A stretch of DNA of 64,000 nucleotides, taken from the NCBI RefSeq assembly GCF_964656455.1, contig NC_135714.1, positions 165,990,243-166,054,242 on the forward strand, written 5' to 3'. This document shows, one piece after another, positions 19,274 to 32,032 of this stretch. This DNA is from Halichoerus grypus. Lineage: Eukaryota > Chordata > Mammalia > Carnivora > Phocidae. The notes beneath the pieces were generated by a model, which did not search any database, was not told the origin of the DNA, and saw only the letters and a list, made by a program, of their open reading frames with translations. The position numbers were made by a program, and so were the translations under genes. Positions within the stretch are counted from its first letter, which is position 1. Each line of letters begins with the position of its first letter.

Positions 19274-21356
19274 TAATAGCAAGCGTTCTAACTCGGAGAA
19301 ACAACACTGAAGAGAAACCGTGCTTTAGCTACCGACGACCTCTGTGTGGGAGGAAGCAGTTTAGGGTGTACGGTGGGTGAGAGCCTGGGGACGGGTTCCG
19401 TTTCCTAAAATCGAGGGAGAGACAGCCCGGAGAGAAGGCAGCTCTCAACTCACACCATGGTTATGGGGCTAGTACCGTTGCCCCGGGTGTGTGTGCAGGC
19501 TTCATGAAAACCGCCTAACTCGAAGGAAAAACTCGCTGGAGAATCCATGCTTCAGCTAAAAGAGCCGCTCTTGAAGGTGGAAGCATTATGTTGTGTGCGT
19601 GCATGAGAGCCCTGCAAGGGAGTCCAAAGCTTTTTGTGAGTGAGCCTCAGGCCCCAGCAGAAGGCAGAACACGACTCCCCATGTGTTTCATCACGCTAGC
19701 ACGGCAGCCCCACTTTTGCATGGAAGTCTAACAGCTAGTGTTCTAACTCGAAGAAACAACACTGTAGAGAAACCCTGCTTTAGCTACCGTCGACCTCTAG
19801 ATGGAGGAAGTATTACACGGAGTACCGTGGCTGAGAGCCTGGGGAACGGGTTCCATACGTGAAACCAAGGGAGAAATAGGTCCGGGCAGAAGGCACCTCT
19901 GGACTCAGCTCTTGCTACCTGAAGCTAACACTACTGCTCCATGTGTGCTTGGAATGCTATGTGGTCGACACTGACTGGGAAGAAACAAGCCTGTCAAGAA
20001 TCCCAGGTGCAGCTCATTCGCCTACCAGACTACTAACACCAAGAATCAATGCTGTAGCTTTACTGCGCTTTAGCTAACATTGCAGTTCCTGAAGCCGCAG
20101 GAGTTGTATAGTGTTCGTGTATGAGAGACCGGGGAAAGGGTCCCATACGTGAAATGGAGTGAGAAACAGGCCGGTGCGGAAGGCAGCTCTCAACTCACCT
20201 CTTGTTTATGAGGCCAGTACCCTTGCCCCGTGTGTTCCTGCAGGCCATAAGCCAACCGCCTAACTCAAAGGAACAACTCTGTAGAGAATTCCTGCTTCGG
20301 CTAAAAGAGCCATGCCTCAGGGTGGACGCATTGTGTGGTGTGCATGCGGGAGTGCACAGCAAGTGAGTCCAAAAGCATTTTCCTTGTGAGACCCAGGCCC
20401 CAGAAGAAGCCAGAACACGACTCCCCACTTGCTCCATGAATCTAATACTGCGGCCCCACTTTTGCATGGAAGTCTGATAGTTAGCTTTCTAAGTCGAAGA
20501 AACAACACTGTAGAGAAACCGTGCTTTAGCTACCGTCGACCTCTCTGAGGGCGAAGCAGTTTAGGGTGTACTGAGGTTGGGAGCCCTGGGACGGTTTCAA
20601 TACCATAATATCGGTGGAGGGACAGGCCGGCACAGAAGGCAGCTCTCAACTCACATCATGGTTATGGGGCTACTACCGTTGCCCAGGGTGTGTGTGCAGG
20701 CTTAAACACAGCCACCTAACTCGAAGGAAAAACTCGGTAGAGAGCCTGTGCTGCAGGTAAAACAGCTGCTCCTGAGGGTGGAAGCATTTTGTTGTGTGCG
20801 TGCGTGAGAGCACTGCAAGGGAGTCCAAAGCTTTCTGCGAGTGAGACTCAGGCCCCAGCGAAAGGCAGAACACCACTCCCCATGTGTTTCATCAAGCTAG
20901 CACGGCAGCGCCACTTTTCAGGGAAGTCTAATAGCTAGCGTTCTAAGTCGAAGAAACAACACTGTAGAGAAGCCGTGCTTTAGCTACCGTCGACCTCTGT
21001 GTGGGCGAAGCAGTTTAGGGTGTACTGTGGCTGGCAGCCTGGGGACGGTTTCCATTTCGGAATATAGGGGGAGAGACAGTCCGGTACAGAAGGCAGCTCT
21101 CAACTCACTACATGCTTAAGGGGCTAGTTCCGTTGCCCCGTGGGTGTGTGCAGGCTTAAAGACAGCCACTTAACTCGAAGGAAAAACTCGGTAGGGAATC
21201 CGAGCTGCAGGTAAAACAGCTGCTCCTAAGGGTGGAAGCCTTTTGTTGTGTGCGTGCGTGAGAGCACTGCAAGGGAGTCCAAAGCATTTTGCGAGTGAGA
21301 CTCAGGCCCCAGCGAAAGGCAGAACACGACTCCCCATGTGTTTTACCAAGCTAGCA

Positions 21357-24300
21357 CGGCAGCCCCACATGTGCATGGAAGTCTAAGAGCTAGCGTTCTA
21401 ACTCGAAGAAACTACACAGTAGAGAAACCATGCTTTAGCTACCGTCGACCTCTCTGTGGGCGAAGCAGTTTAGGGTGTACTGTGGCTGAGAGCCTGGGGA
21501 CATTTTCCATTTTGTAAAATCGGGGGAGAGACAGGCCGGTACAGAAGGCAGCTCTCAACTCACATCATGGTTATGGGGCTAGTACCGTTGCCCTGGGTGT
21601 GTGTGCAGGCTGAAAGACAGCCACCTAACTCAAAGGAAAAACACGGTAGACAATCCGTGCTTCAGCTCAAACAGCCGCTCCTGAGGGTGGAAGCATTTGG
21701 TTGTGTGCGTGCATGAGAGGACTGCAAGGGAGTCCAAAGTTTCTGCGAGTGAGACTCAGGCCCCAGCAAAAGGCAGAAGACGACTCCCCGTGTGTTTCAT
21801 TTAGCTAGCACTGCGGCCCTACTTTTGCATGGAAATCTAATCGCTAGCGTTCTCCCTGGAAGAAACAACACGGTAGAGAAACCGTGCTTTAGCTACCATC
21901 CACCTCTCTGAGGGAGGAAGCACTTTCCAGGCTACCGTGGGTGAGAGCCTGAGGAACGGGTTCCTTACGTGAAACCGAGGGAGAAGGAGTCCGGGCGAGA
22001 AGGCTCCTCTCGACTCAGCTCTTGTTACCTGAAGCTAACACTTCGGCTCCATGTGTGCATAGGAATGCTAAGGGCTCCACACTGATTTGGCAGAAAGAAG
22101 CCGCTCAAGAAGCCCAGCTTCAGCTCGTTCGCCTCTCCACAGGGTGGCAGCATTTTCAAGTCTGCTTGAGTGCAAACCTGGGGAAGGAGTCCCAGCCGAA
22201 TTCGGAGGGAGAAATAAGCATGGGCAGAAGGCCCCTATGGACTCAACTCTTGTTTCGGGAAACTAGATCGGCTCTCCCGTGTGTGCGTGGAGTCCTCAGT
22301 GCCATCCACGCAACGCAAAGGAACAAAACTGTAGAGAACCCGTGCCTCAGCAAAGATCGCCCTTCCTGAGCGTGCACTTCATCTGTTGTGTGTTTTTGTG
22401 AAAGCATGAGAAATGGAACCTAAACGTAACTCGGAGTGAGAAGCAGGCCTGGAAGGAAGGCTGCTGTCGACTCACCTCTTGTTTGAGGAGATTAGCACTG
22501 CTGTACCCTGTGTGCCTGGATGCCTAGTTCCCAGGCTACTAACACCAAGAATCAATCCTCTCGAGTGACTGCGCTTGAGTTAACATTGCCGTTCCTGAAG
22601 CAGGAGGAATTTGACCCTGCTCGTGTACGAGAGACCGGGGAAAGGGTCCCAGACGTGAAATGGAGTGAGAAACAGGCCGGTGCGGAAGGCAGCTCTCAAG
22701 TCACCTCTGGTTGATGAGGCTAGTGCCCTTGCCCCGGGGGTGCCTGCAGGCCTAAAGCCAACCACCTAACTCAAAGGAACAACTCTGTAGGGAATTCCTG
22801 CTTCGGCTAAAAGAGCCATGCCTCAGGGTGGACGCATTTTGCTGTGTGCATGCGTGAGCGCACTGCAAGTGAGTCCAAAAGCATTTTCCTTGTGAGACCC
22901 AGGCCCCGGAAGAAGCCAGAACACGACTCCCCACTTGCTCCATGAAGCTAGGACTGCGGCCCCACTTTTGCATGGAAGTCTAACAGCTAGCTTTCTAACT
23001 CGGAGAAACAACACTGTAGAGAAACCGTGCTTTAGCTACCGTCGACCTCTCTGTGGGCGAAGCAGTTTAGGGTGTACTGTGGCTGAGAGCCTGGGGACGG
23101 TTTCCATTTCATCATATCGGGGGAGAGACAGGCTGGCACATAAGGCAGATCTGAACTCACTACATGGTTATGGGGCTAGTTCCGTTGCCCCGTGGGTGTG
23201 TGCAGGCTTAAACACAGCCACCTAACTCGAAGGAAAAACTCGGTAGAGAGCCTGTGCTGCAGGTAAAAGAGCTGCTCCTGAGGGTGCAAGCATTTTGTTG
23301 TGTGCGTGCCTGAGAGCACTGCAAGGGAGTCCAAAGCATTTTGCGAGTGAGACTCAGGCCCCAGCGAAAGGCAGAACACGACTCCCCATGTGTTTCATCA
23401 CGCTAGCACGGCAGCCCCACTTTTGCATGGAAGTCTAATAGCTAGCGTTCTAACTCGAAGAAACAACACTGTAGAGAAGCCGTGCTTTAGCTACCGTCGA
23501 CCTCTGTGTGGGCGAAGCAGTTTAGGGTGTACTGTGGCTGAGAGCCCTGCGACGGTTTCAATATCGTAATATCGGGGAGAGACAGGCCGGTACAGAAGGC
23601 AGCTCTCAAATCACATCATGGTTATGGGGCTAGTACCATTGCCCAGGGTGTGTGTGCAGGCTTAAACACAGCCACCTAACTCGAAGGAAAAACTCGGTTG
23701 AGAGCCTGTGCTGCAGGTAAAACAGCTGCTCCTGAGGGTGGCAGCATTTTGTTGTGTGCGTGCGTGAGAGCACTGCAAGGGAGTCCAGACCCATTTTCCG
23801 TGTGGGACTCAGGCCCCGGCAGAAGACAGAACACGACTCCCCACTTGTTTCATGAAGCTAGCACTGCGGCCCCACTTTTGCATGGAAGTCTAATAGCAAG
23901 CGTTCTTTATTATTATTATTATTAAATGTTTTTATTGTTATGTTAATCCCCATACATTACATCATTAGTTTTAGATATAGTGTTCCATGATTCATTGTTT
24001 GTGCATATCACCCAGTGCTCCATGCAGATCGTGCCCTGCTCAATACCCATCACCAGGCTAACCCATCCTCCCACCCCCCTCCCCTCTAGAACCCTCAGTT
24101 TGTTTTTCAGAGTCCATCGTCTCTCATGGTTCTTTTCCCCCTCCGATTTTCCCCCCTTCATTCTTCCCCTCCTGCTACATTCTTCTTCTTCTTTTTTTCT
24201 TTCTTAACATATATTGCATTATTTGTTTCAGAGGTACAGATCTGAGATTCAACAGTCTTGCACAATTCACAGCGCTTACCAGAACACATACCCTCCCCAG

Positions 24301-26694
24301 TGTCCAACACCCAGTGACCCCATCCCTCCCACCCCAGCCCCCACTCCAGCAACCCTCAGTTTGTTTCCTGAGATTAAGAATTCCTCATATCAGTGAGGTC
24401 ATATGATACATGTCTTTCTCTGTTTGACTTATTTCGCTCAGCATGATACCCTCCAGTTCCATCCACGTCGTTGCAGAGGGCAAGATCTCATTCCTTTTGA
24501 TGGCTGCATAATATTCCATTGTATATATATATATATATACCCCCTCTTCTTTATCCATTCATCTGTTGGTGGACATCTTGGCTCTTTCCACAGTTTGGCT
24601 ATTGTGGACATTAATAGCAAGCGTTCTAACTCGGAGAAACAACACTGAAGAGAAACCGTGCTTTAGCTACCGACGACCTCTGTGTGGGAGGAAGCAGTTT
24701 AGGGTGTACGGTGGGTGAGAGCCTGGGGACGGGTTCCGTTTCCTAAAATCGAGGGAGAGACAGCCCGGAGAGAAGGCAGCTCTCAACTCACACCATGGTT
24801 ATGGGGCTAGTACCGTTGCCCCGGGTGTGTGTGCAGGCTTCATGAAAACCGCCTAACTCGAAGGAAAAACTCGCTGGAGAATCCATGCTTCAGCTAAAAG
24901 AGCCGCTCTTGAAGGTGGAAGCATTATGTTGTGTGCGTGCATGAGAGCCCTGCAAGGGAGTCCAAAGCTTTTTGTGAGTGAGCCTCAGGCCCCAGCAGAA
25001 GGCAGAACACGACTCCCCATGTGTTTCATCACGCTAGCACGGCAGCCCCACTTTTGCATGGAAGTCTAACAGCTAGTGTTCTAACTCGAAGAAACAACAC
25101 TGTAGAGAAACCCTGCTTTAGCTACCGTCGACCTCTAGATGGAGGAAGTATTACACGGAGTACCGTGGCTGAGAGCCTGGGGAACGGGTTCCATACGTGA
25201 AACCAAGGGAGAAATAGGTCCGGGCAGAAGGCACCTCTGGACTCAGCTCTTGCTACCTGAAGCTAACACTACTGCTCCATGTGTGCTTGGAATGCTATGT
25301 GGTCGACACTGACTGGGAAGAAACAAGCCTGTCAAGAATCCCAGGTGCAGCTCATTCGCCTACCAGACTACTAACACCAAGAATCAATGCTGTAGCTTTA
25401 CTGCGCTTTAGCTAACATTGCAGTTCCTGAAGCCGCAGGAGTTGTATAGTGTTCGTGTATGAGAGACCGGGGAAAGGGTCCCATACGTGAAATGGAGTGA
25501 GAAACAGGCCGGTGCGGAAGGCAGCTCTCAACTCACCTCTTGTTTATGAGGCCAGTACCCTTGCCCCGTGTGTTCCTGCAGGCCATAAGCCAACCGCCTA
25601 ACTCAAAGGAACAACTCTGTAGAGAATTCCTGCTTCGGCTAAAAGAGCCATGCCTCAGGGTGGACGCATTGTGTGGTGTGCATGCGGGAGTGCACAGCAA
25701 GTGAGTCCAAAAGCATTTTCCTTGTGAGACCCAGGCCCCAGAAGAAGCCAGAACACGACTCCCCACTTGCTCCATGAATCTAATACTGCGGCCCCACTTT
25801 TGCATGGAAGTCTGATAGTTAGCTTTCTAAGTCGAAGAAACAACACTGTAGAGAAACCGTGCTTTAGCTACCGTCGACCTCTCTGAGGGCGAAGCAGTTT
25901 AGGGTGTACTGAGGTTGGGAGCCCTGGGACGGTTTCAATACCATAATATCGGTGGAGGGACAGGCCGGCACAGAAGGCAGCTCTCAACTCACATCATGGT
26001 TATGGGGCTACTACCGTTGCCCAGGGTGTGTGTGCAGGCTTAAACACAGCCACCTAACTCGAAGGAAAAACTCGGTAGAGAGCCTGTGCTGCAGGTAAAA
26101 CAGCTGCTCCTGAGGGTGGAAGCATTTTGTTGTGTGCGTGCGTGAGAGCACTGCAAGGGAGTCCAAAGCTTTCTGCGAGTGAGACTCAGGCCCCAGCGAA
26201 AGGCAGAACACCACTCCCCATGTGTTTCATCAAGCTAGCACGGCAGCGCCACTTTTCAGGGAAGTCTAATAGCTAGCGTTCTAAGTCGAAGAAACAACAC
26301 TGTAGAGAAGCCGTGCTTTAGCTACCGTCGACCTCTGTGTGGGCGAAGCAGTTTAGGGTGTACTGTGGCTGGCAGCCTGGGGACGGTTTCCATTTCGGAA
26401 TATAGGGGGAGAGACAGTCCGGTACAGAAGGCAGCTCTCAACTCACTACATGCTTAAGGGGCTAGTTCCGTTGCCCCGTGGGTGTGTGCAGGCTTAAAGA
26501 CAGCCACTTAACTCGAAGGAAAAACTCGGTAGGGAATCCGAGCTGCAGGTAAAACAGCTGCTCCTAAGGGTGGAAGCCTTTTGTTGTGTGCGTGCGTGAG
26601 AGCACTGCAAGGGAGTCCAAAGCATTTTGCGAGTGAGACTCAGGCCCCAGCGAAAGGCAGAACACGACTCCCCATGTGTTTTACCAAGCTAGCA
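21357..26694 (+). repeat. Higher-order unit 5, 5338 bp, (TA)9
   Basis: It shares CACATGTGCATGG at the start of subunit 1 with unit 6 only and the subunit-9 variant with unit 4. It carries CTCTCGAGTG at 22558-22567 in subunit 6, also found in units 8 and 12. Private changes include GTAGACAATCC (~21648) and CCCTGCGACGG (~23546). No gene is seen. Confidence 0.95.
23907..24611 (-). mobile_element. LINE-1 3' end, unit 5 (705 bp)
   Basis: Same insertion, with duplications at 23891-23906 and 24612-24627. TA tract 24522-24539 (n = 9). Confidence 0.96.
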
Positions 26695-29600
26695 CGGCAG
26701 CCCCACATGTGCATGGAAGTCTAAGAGCTAGCGTTCTAACTCGAAGAAACTACACAGTAGAGAAACCATGCTTTAGCTACCGTCGACCTCTCTGTGGGCG
26801 AAGCAGTTTAGGGTGTACTGTGGCTGAGAGCCTGGGGACATTTTCCATTTTGTAAAATCGGGGGAGAGACAGGCCGGTACAGAAGGCAGCTCTCAACTCA
26901 CATCATGGTTATGGGGCTAGTACCGTTGCCCTGGGTGTGTGTGCAGGCTGAAAGACAGCCACCTAACTCAAAGGAAAAACACGGTAGAGAATCCGTGCTT
27001 CAGCTCAAACAGCCGCTCCTGAGGGTGGAAGCATTTGGTTGTGTGCGTGCATGAGAGGACTGCAAGGGAGTCCAAAGTTTCTGCGAGTGAGACTCAGGCC
27101 CCAGCAAAAGGCAGAAGACGACTCCCCGTGTGTTTCATTTAGCTAGCACTGCGGCCCTACTTTTGCATGGAAATCTAATCGCTAGCGTTCTCCCTGGAAG
27201 AAACAACACGGTAGAGAAACCGTGCTTTAGCTACCATCCACCTCTCTGAGGGAGGAAGCACTTTCCAGGCTACCGTGGGTGAGAGCCTGAGGAACGGGTT
27301 CCTTACGTGAAACCGAGGGAGAAGGAGTCCGGGCGAGAAGGCTCCTCTCGACTCAGCTCTTGTTACCTGAAGCTAACACTTCGGCTCCATGTGTGCATAG
27401 GAATGCTAAGGGCTCCACACTGATTTGGCAGAAAGAAGCCGCTCAAGAAGCCCAGCTTCAGCTCGTTCGCCTCTCCACAGGGTGGCAGCATTTTCAAGTC
27501 TGCTTGAGTGCAAACCTGGGGAAGGAGTCCCAGCCGAATTCGGAGGGAGAAATAAGCATGGGCAGAAGGCCCCTATGGACTCAACTCTTGTTTCGGGAAA
27601 CTAGATCGGCTCTCCCGTGTGTGCGTGGAGTCCTCAGTGCCATCCACGCAACGCAAAGGAACAAAACTGTAGAGAACCCGTGCCTCAGCAAAGATCGCCC
27701 TTCCTGAGCGTGCACTTCATCTGTTGTGTGTTTTTGTGAAAGCATGAGAAATGGAACCTAAACGTAACTCGGAGTGAGAAGCAGGCCTGGAAGGAAGGCT
27801 GCTGTCGACTCACCTCTTGTTTGAGGAGATTAGCACTGCTGTACCCTGTGTGCCTGGATGCCTAGTTCCCAGGCTACTAACACCAAGAATCAATCCTCTA
27901 GAGTGACTGCGCTTGAGTTAACATTGCCGTTCCTGAAGCAGGAGGAATTTGACCCTGCTCGTGTACGAGAGACCGGGGAAAGGGTCCCAGACGTGAAATG
28001 GAGTGAGAAACAGGCCGGTGCGGAAGGCAGCTCTCAAGTCACCTCTGGTTGATGAGGCTAGTGCCCTTGCCCCGGGGGTGCCTGCAGGCCTAAAGCCAAC
28101 CACCTAACTCAAAGGAACAACTCTGTAGGGAATTCCTGCTTCGGCTAAAAGAGCCATGCCTCAGGGTGGACGCATTTTGCTGTGTGCATGCGTGAGCGCA
28201 CTGCAAGTGAGTCCAAAAGCATTTTCCTTGTGAGACCCAGGCCCCGGAAGAAGCCAGAACACGACTCCCCACTTGCTCCATGAAGCTAGGACTGCGGCCC
28301 CACTTTTGCATGGAAGTCTAACAGCTAGCTTTCTAACTCGGAGAAACAACACTGTAGAGAAACCGTGCTTTAGCTACCGTCGACCTCTCTGTGGGCGAAG
28401 CAGTTTAGGGTGTACTGTGGCTGAGAGCCTGGGGACGGTTTCCATTTCATCATATCGGGGGAGAGACAGGCTGGCACATAAGGCAGATCTGAACTCACTA
28501 CATGGTTATGGGGCTAGTTCCGTTGCCCCGTGGGTGTGTGCAGGCTTAAACACAGCCACCTAACTCGAAGGAAAAACTCGGTAGAGAGCCTGTGCTGCAG
28601 GTAAAAGAGCTGCTCCTGAGGGTGCAAGCATTTTGTTGTGTGCGTGCGTGAGAGCACTGCAAGGGAGTCCAAAGCTTTTTGCGAGTGAGACTCAGGCCCC
28701 AGCGAAAGGCAGAACACGACTCCCCATGTGTTTCATCACGCTAGCACAGCAGCCCCACTTTTGCATGGAAGTCTAATAGCTAGCGTTCTAAGTCGAAGAA
28801 ACAACACTGTAGAGAAGCCGTGCTTTAGCTACCGTCGACCTCTGTGTGGGCGAAGCAGTTTAGGGTGTACCGTGGCTGAGAGCCCTGGGACGGTTTCAAT
28901 ATCGTAATATCGGGGAGAGACAGGCCGGTACAGAAGGCAGCTCTCAAATCACATCATGATTATGGGGCTAGTACCATTGCCCAGGGTGTGTGTGCAGGCT
29001 TAAACACAGCCACCTAACTCGAAGGAAAAACTCGGTTGAGAGCCTGTGCTGCAGGTAAAACAGCTGCTCCTGAGGGTGGCAGCATTTTGTCGTGGGCGTG
29101 CGTGAGAGCACTGCAAGGGAGTCCAGACCCATTTTCCGTGTGGGACTCAGGCCCCGGCAGAAGACAGAACACGACTCCCCACTTGTTTCATGAAGCTAGC
29201 ACTGCGGCCCCACTTTTGCATGGAAGTCTAATAGCAAGCGTTCTTTATTATTATTATTATTAAATGTTTTTATTGTTATGTTAATCCCCATACATTACAT
29301 CATTAGTTTTAGATATAGTGTTCCATGATTCATTGTTTGTGCATATCACCCAGTGCTCCATGCAGATCGTGCCCTGCTCAATACCCATCACCAGGCTAAC
29401 CCATCCTCCCACCCCCCTCCCCTCTAGAACCCTCAGTTTGTTTTTCAGAGTCCATCGTCTCTCATGGTTCTTTTCCCCCTCCGATTTTCCCCCCTTCATT
29501 CTTCCCCTCCTGCTACATTCTTCTTCCTCTTTTTTTCTTTCTTAACATATATTGCATTATTTGTTTCAGAGGTACAGATCTGAGATTCAACAGTCTTGCA

Positions 29601-32032
29601 CAATTCACAGCGCTTACCAGAACACATACCCTCCCCAGTGTCCAACACCCAGTGACCCCATCCCTCCCACCCCAGCCCCCACTCCAGCAACCCTCAGTTT
29701 GTTTCCTGAGATTAAGAATTCCTCATATCAGTGAGGTCATATGATACATGTCTTTCTCTGTTTGACTTATTTCGCTCAGCATGATACCCTCCAGTTCCAT
29801 CCACGTCGTTGCAGATGGCAAGATCTCATTCCTTTTGATGGCTGCATAATATTCCATTGTATATATATATATATATACCCCCTCTTCTTTATCCATTCAT
29901 CTGTTGGTGGACATCTTGGCTCTTTCCACAGTTTGGCTATTGTGGACATTAATAGCAAGCGTTCTAACTCGGAGAAACAACACTGAAGAGAAACCGTGCT
30001 TTAGCTACCGACGACCTCTGTGTGGGAGGAAGCAGTTTAGGGTGTACGGTGGGTGAGAGCCTGGGGACGGGTTCCGTTTCCTAAAATCGAGGGAGAGACA
30101 GCCCGGAGAGAAGGCAGCTCTCAACTCACACCATGGTTATGGGGCTAGTACCGTTGCCCCGGGTGTGTGTGCAGGCTTCATGAAAACCGCCTAACTCGAA
30201 GGAAAAACTCGCTGGAGAATCCATGCTTCAGCTAAAAGAGCCGCTCTTGAAGGTGGAAGCATTATGTTGTGTGCGTGCATGAGAGCCCTGCAAGGGAGTC
30301 CAAAGCTTTTTGTGAGTGAGCCTCAGGCCCCAGCAGAAGGCAGAACACGACTCCCCATGTGTTTCATCACGCTAGCACGGCAGCCCCACTTTTCCATGGA
30401 AGTCTAACAGCTAGTGTTCTAACTCGAAGAAACAACACTGTAGAGAAACCCTGCTTTAGCTACCGTCGACCTCTAGATGGAGGAAGTATTACACGGAGTA
30501 CCGTGGCTGAGAGCCTGGGGAACGGGTTCCATACGTGAAACCAAGGGAGAAATAGGTCCGGGCAGAAGGCACCTCTGGACTCAGCTCTTGCTACCTGAAG
30601 CTAACACTACTGCTCCATGTGTGCTTGGAATGCTATGTGCTCGACACTGACTGGGAAGAAACAAGCCTGTCAAGAATCCCAGGTGCAGCTCATTCGCCTA
30701 CCAGACTACTAACACCAAGAATCAATGCTGTAGCTTTACTGCGCTTTAGCTAACATTGCAGTTCCTGAAGCCGCAGGAGTTGTATAGTGTTCGTGTATGA
30801 GAGACCGGGGAAAGGGTCCCATACGTGAAATGGAGTGAGAAACAGGCCGGTGCGGAAGGCAGCTCTCAACTCACCTCTTGTTTATGAGGCCAGTACCCTT
30901 GCCCCGTGTGTTCCTGCAGGCCATAAGCCAACCGCCTAACTCAAAGGAACAACTCTGTAGAGAATTCCTGCTTCGGCTAAAAGAGCCAGGCCTCAGGGTG
31001 GACGCATTGTGTCGTGTGCATGCGGGAGTGCACAGCAAGTGAGTCCAAAAGCATTTTCCTTGTGAGACCCAGGCCCCAGAAGAAGCCAGAACACGACTCC
31101 CCACTTGCTCCATGAATCTAATACTGCGGCCCCACTTTTGCATGGAAGTCTGATAGTTAGCTTTCTAAGTCGAAGAAACAACACTGTAGAGAAACCGTGC
31201 TTTACCTACCGTCGACCTCTCTGAGGGCGAAGCAGTTTAGGGTGTACTGAGGTTGGGAGCCCTGGGACGGTTTCAATACCATAATATCGGTGGAGGGACA
31301 GGCCGGCACAGAAGGCAGCTCTCAACTCACATCATGGTTATGGGGCTACTACCGTTGCCCAGGGTGTGTGTGCAGGCTTAAACACAGCCACCTAACTCGA
31401 AGGAAAAACTCGGTAGAGAGCCTGTGCTGCAGGTAAAACAGCTGCTCCTGAGGGTGGAAGCATTTTGTTGTGTGCGTGCGTGAGAGCACTGCAAGGGAGT
31501 CCAAAGCTTTCTGCGAGTGAGACTCAGGCCCCAGCGAAAGGCAGAACACCACTCCCCATGTGTTTCATCAAGCTAGCACGGCAGCGCCACTTTTCAGGGA
31601 AGTCTAATAGCTAGCGTTCTAAGTCGAAGAAACAACACTGTAGAGAAGCCGTGCTTTAGCTACCGTCGACCTCTGTGTGGGCGAAGCAGTTTAGGGTGTA
31701 CTGTGGCTGGCAGCCTGGGGACGGTTTCCATTTCGGAATATAGGGGGAGAGACAGTCCGGTACAGAAGGCAGCTCTCAACTCACTACATGCTTAAGGGGC
31801 TAGTTCCGTTGCCCCGTGGGTGTGTGCAGGCTTAAAGACAGCCACTTAACTCGAAGGAAAAACTCGGTAGGGAATCCGAGCTGCAGGTAAAACAGCTGCT
31901 CCTAAGGGTGGAAGCCTTTTGTTGTGTGCGTGCGTGAGAGCACTGCAAGGGAGTCCAAAGCATTTTGCGAGTGAGACTCAGGCCCCAGCGAAAGGCAGAA
32001 CACGACTCCCCATGTGTTTTACCAAGCTAGCA
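26695..32032 (+). repeat. Higher-order unit 6, 5338 bp, (TA)9
   Basis: It shares several variants only with unit 7: AGCACAGCAGCC and TTCTAAGTCG in subunit 10, TTCTTCCTCTT in the L1, and GCCAGGCCTC in subunit 16. It shares CAGATGGCAAG in the L1 with units 7 and 8. Private changes include TTTCCATGG (~30391), TTTACCTACC (~31201) and CATGATTATGG (~28956). No gene is seen. Confidence 0.95.
29245..29949 (-). mobile_element. LINE-1 3' end, unit 6 (705 bp)
   Basis: Same insertion, with TA tract 29860-29877 (n = 9). It carries TTCTTCCTCTT near 29521 and CAGATGGC near 29812. Confidence 0.96.

Larger units (their letters stand above)
16015..21356 (+). repeat. Higher-order unit 4, 5342 bp, (TA)11
   Basis: This is the first unit with GGGCGAGAAGG in subunit 3 and CTGTTGTG in subunit 5, states that persist downstream (the first through unit 10). 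It shares GTGCCTGAGAGC in subunit 9 with unit 5 only. It has ACCATGCTTT in subunit 1, shared with units 5, 6 and 11, and a private A in the L1 (GAGGAACAG near 18893). No gene is seen. Confidence 0.95.
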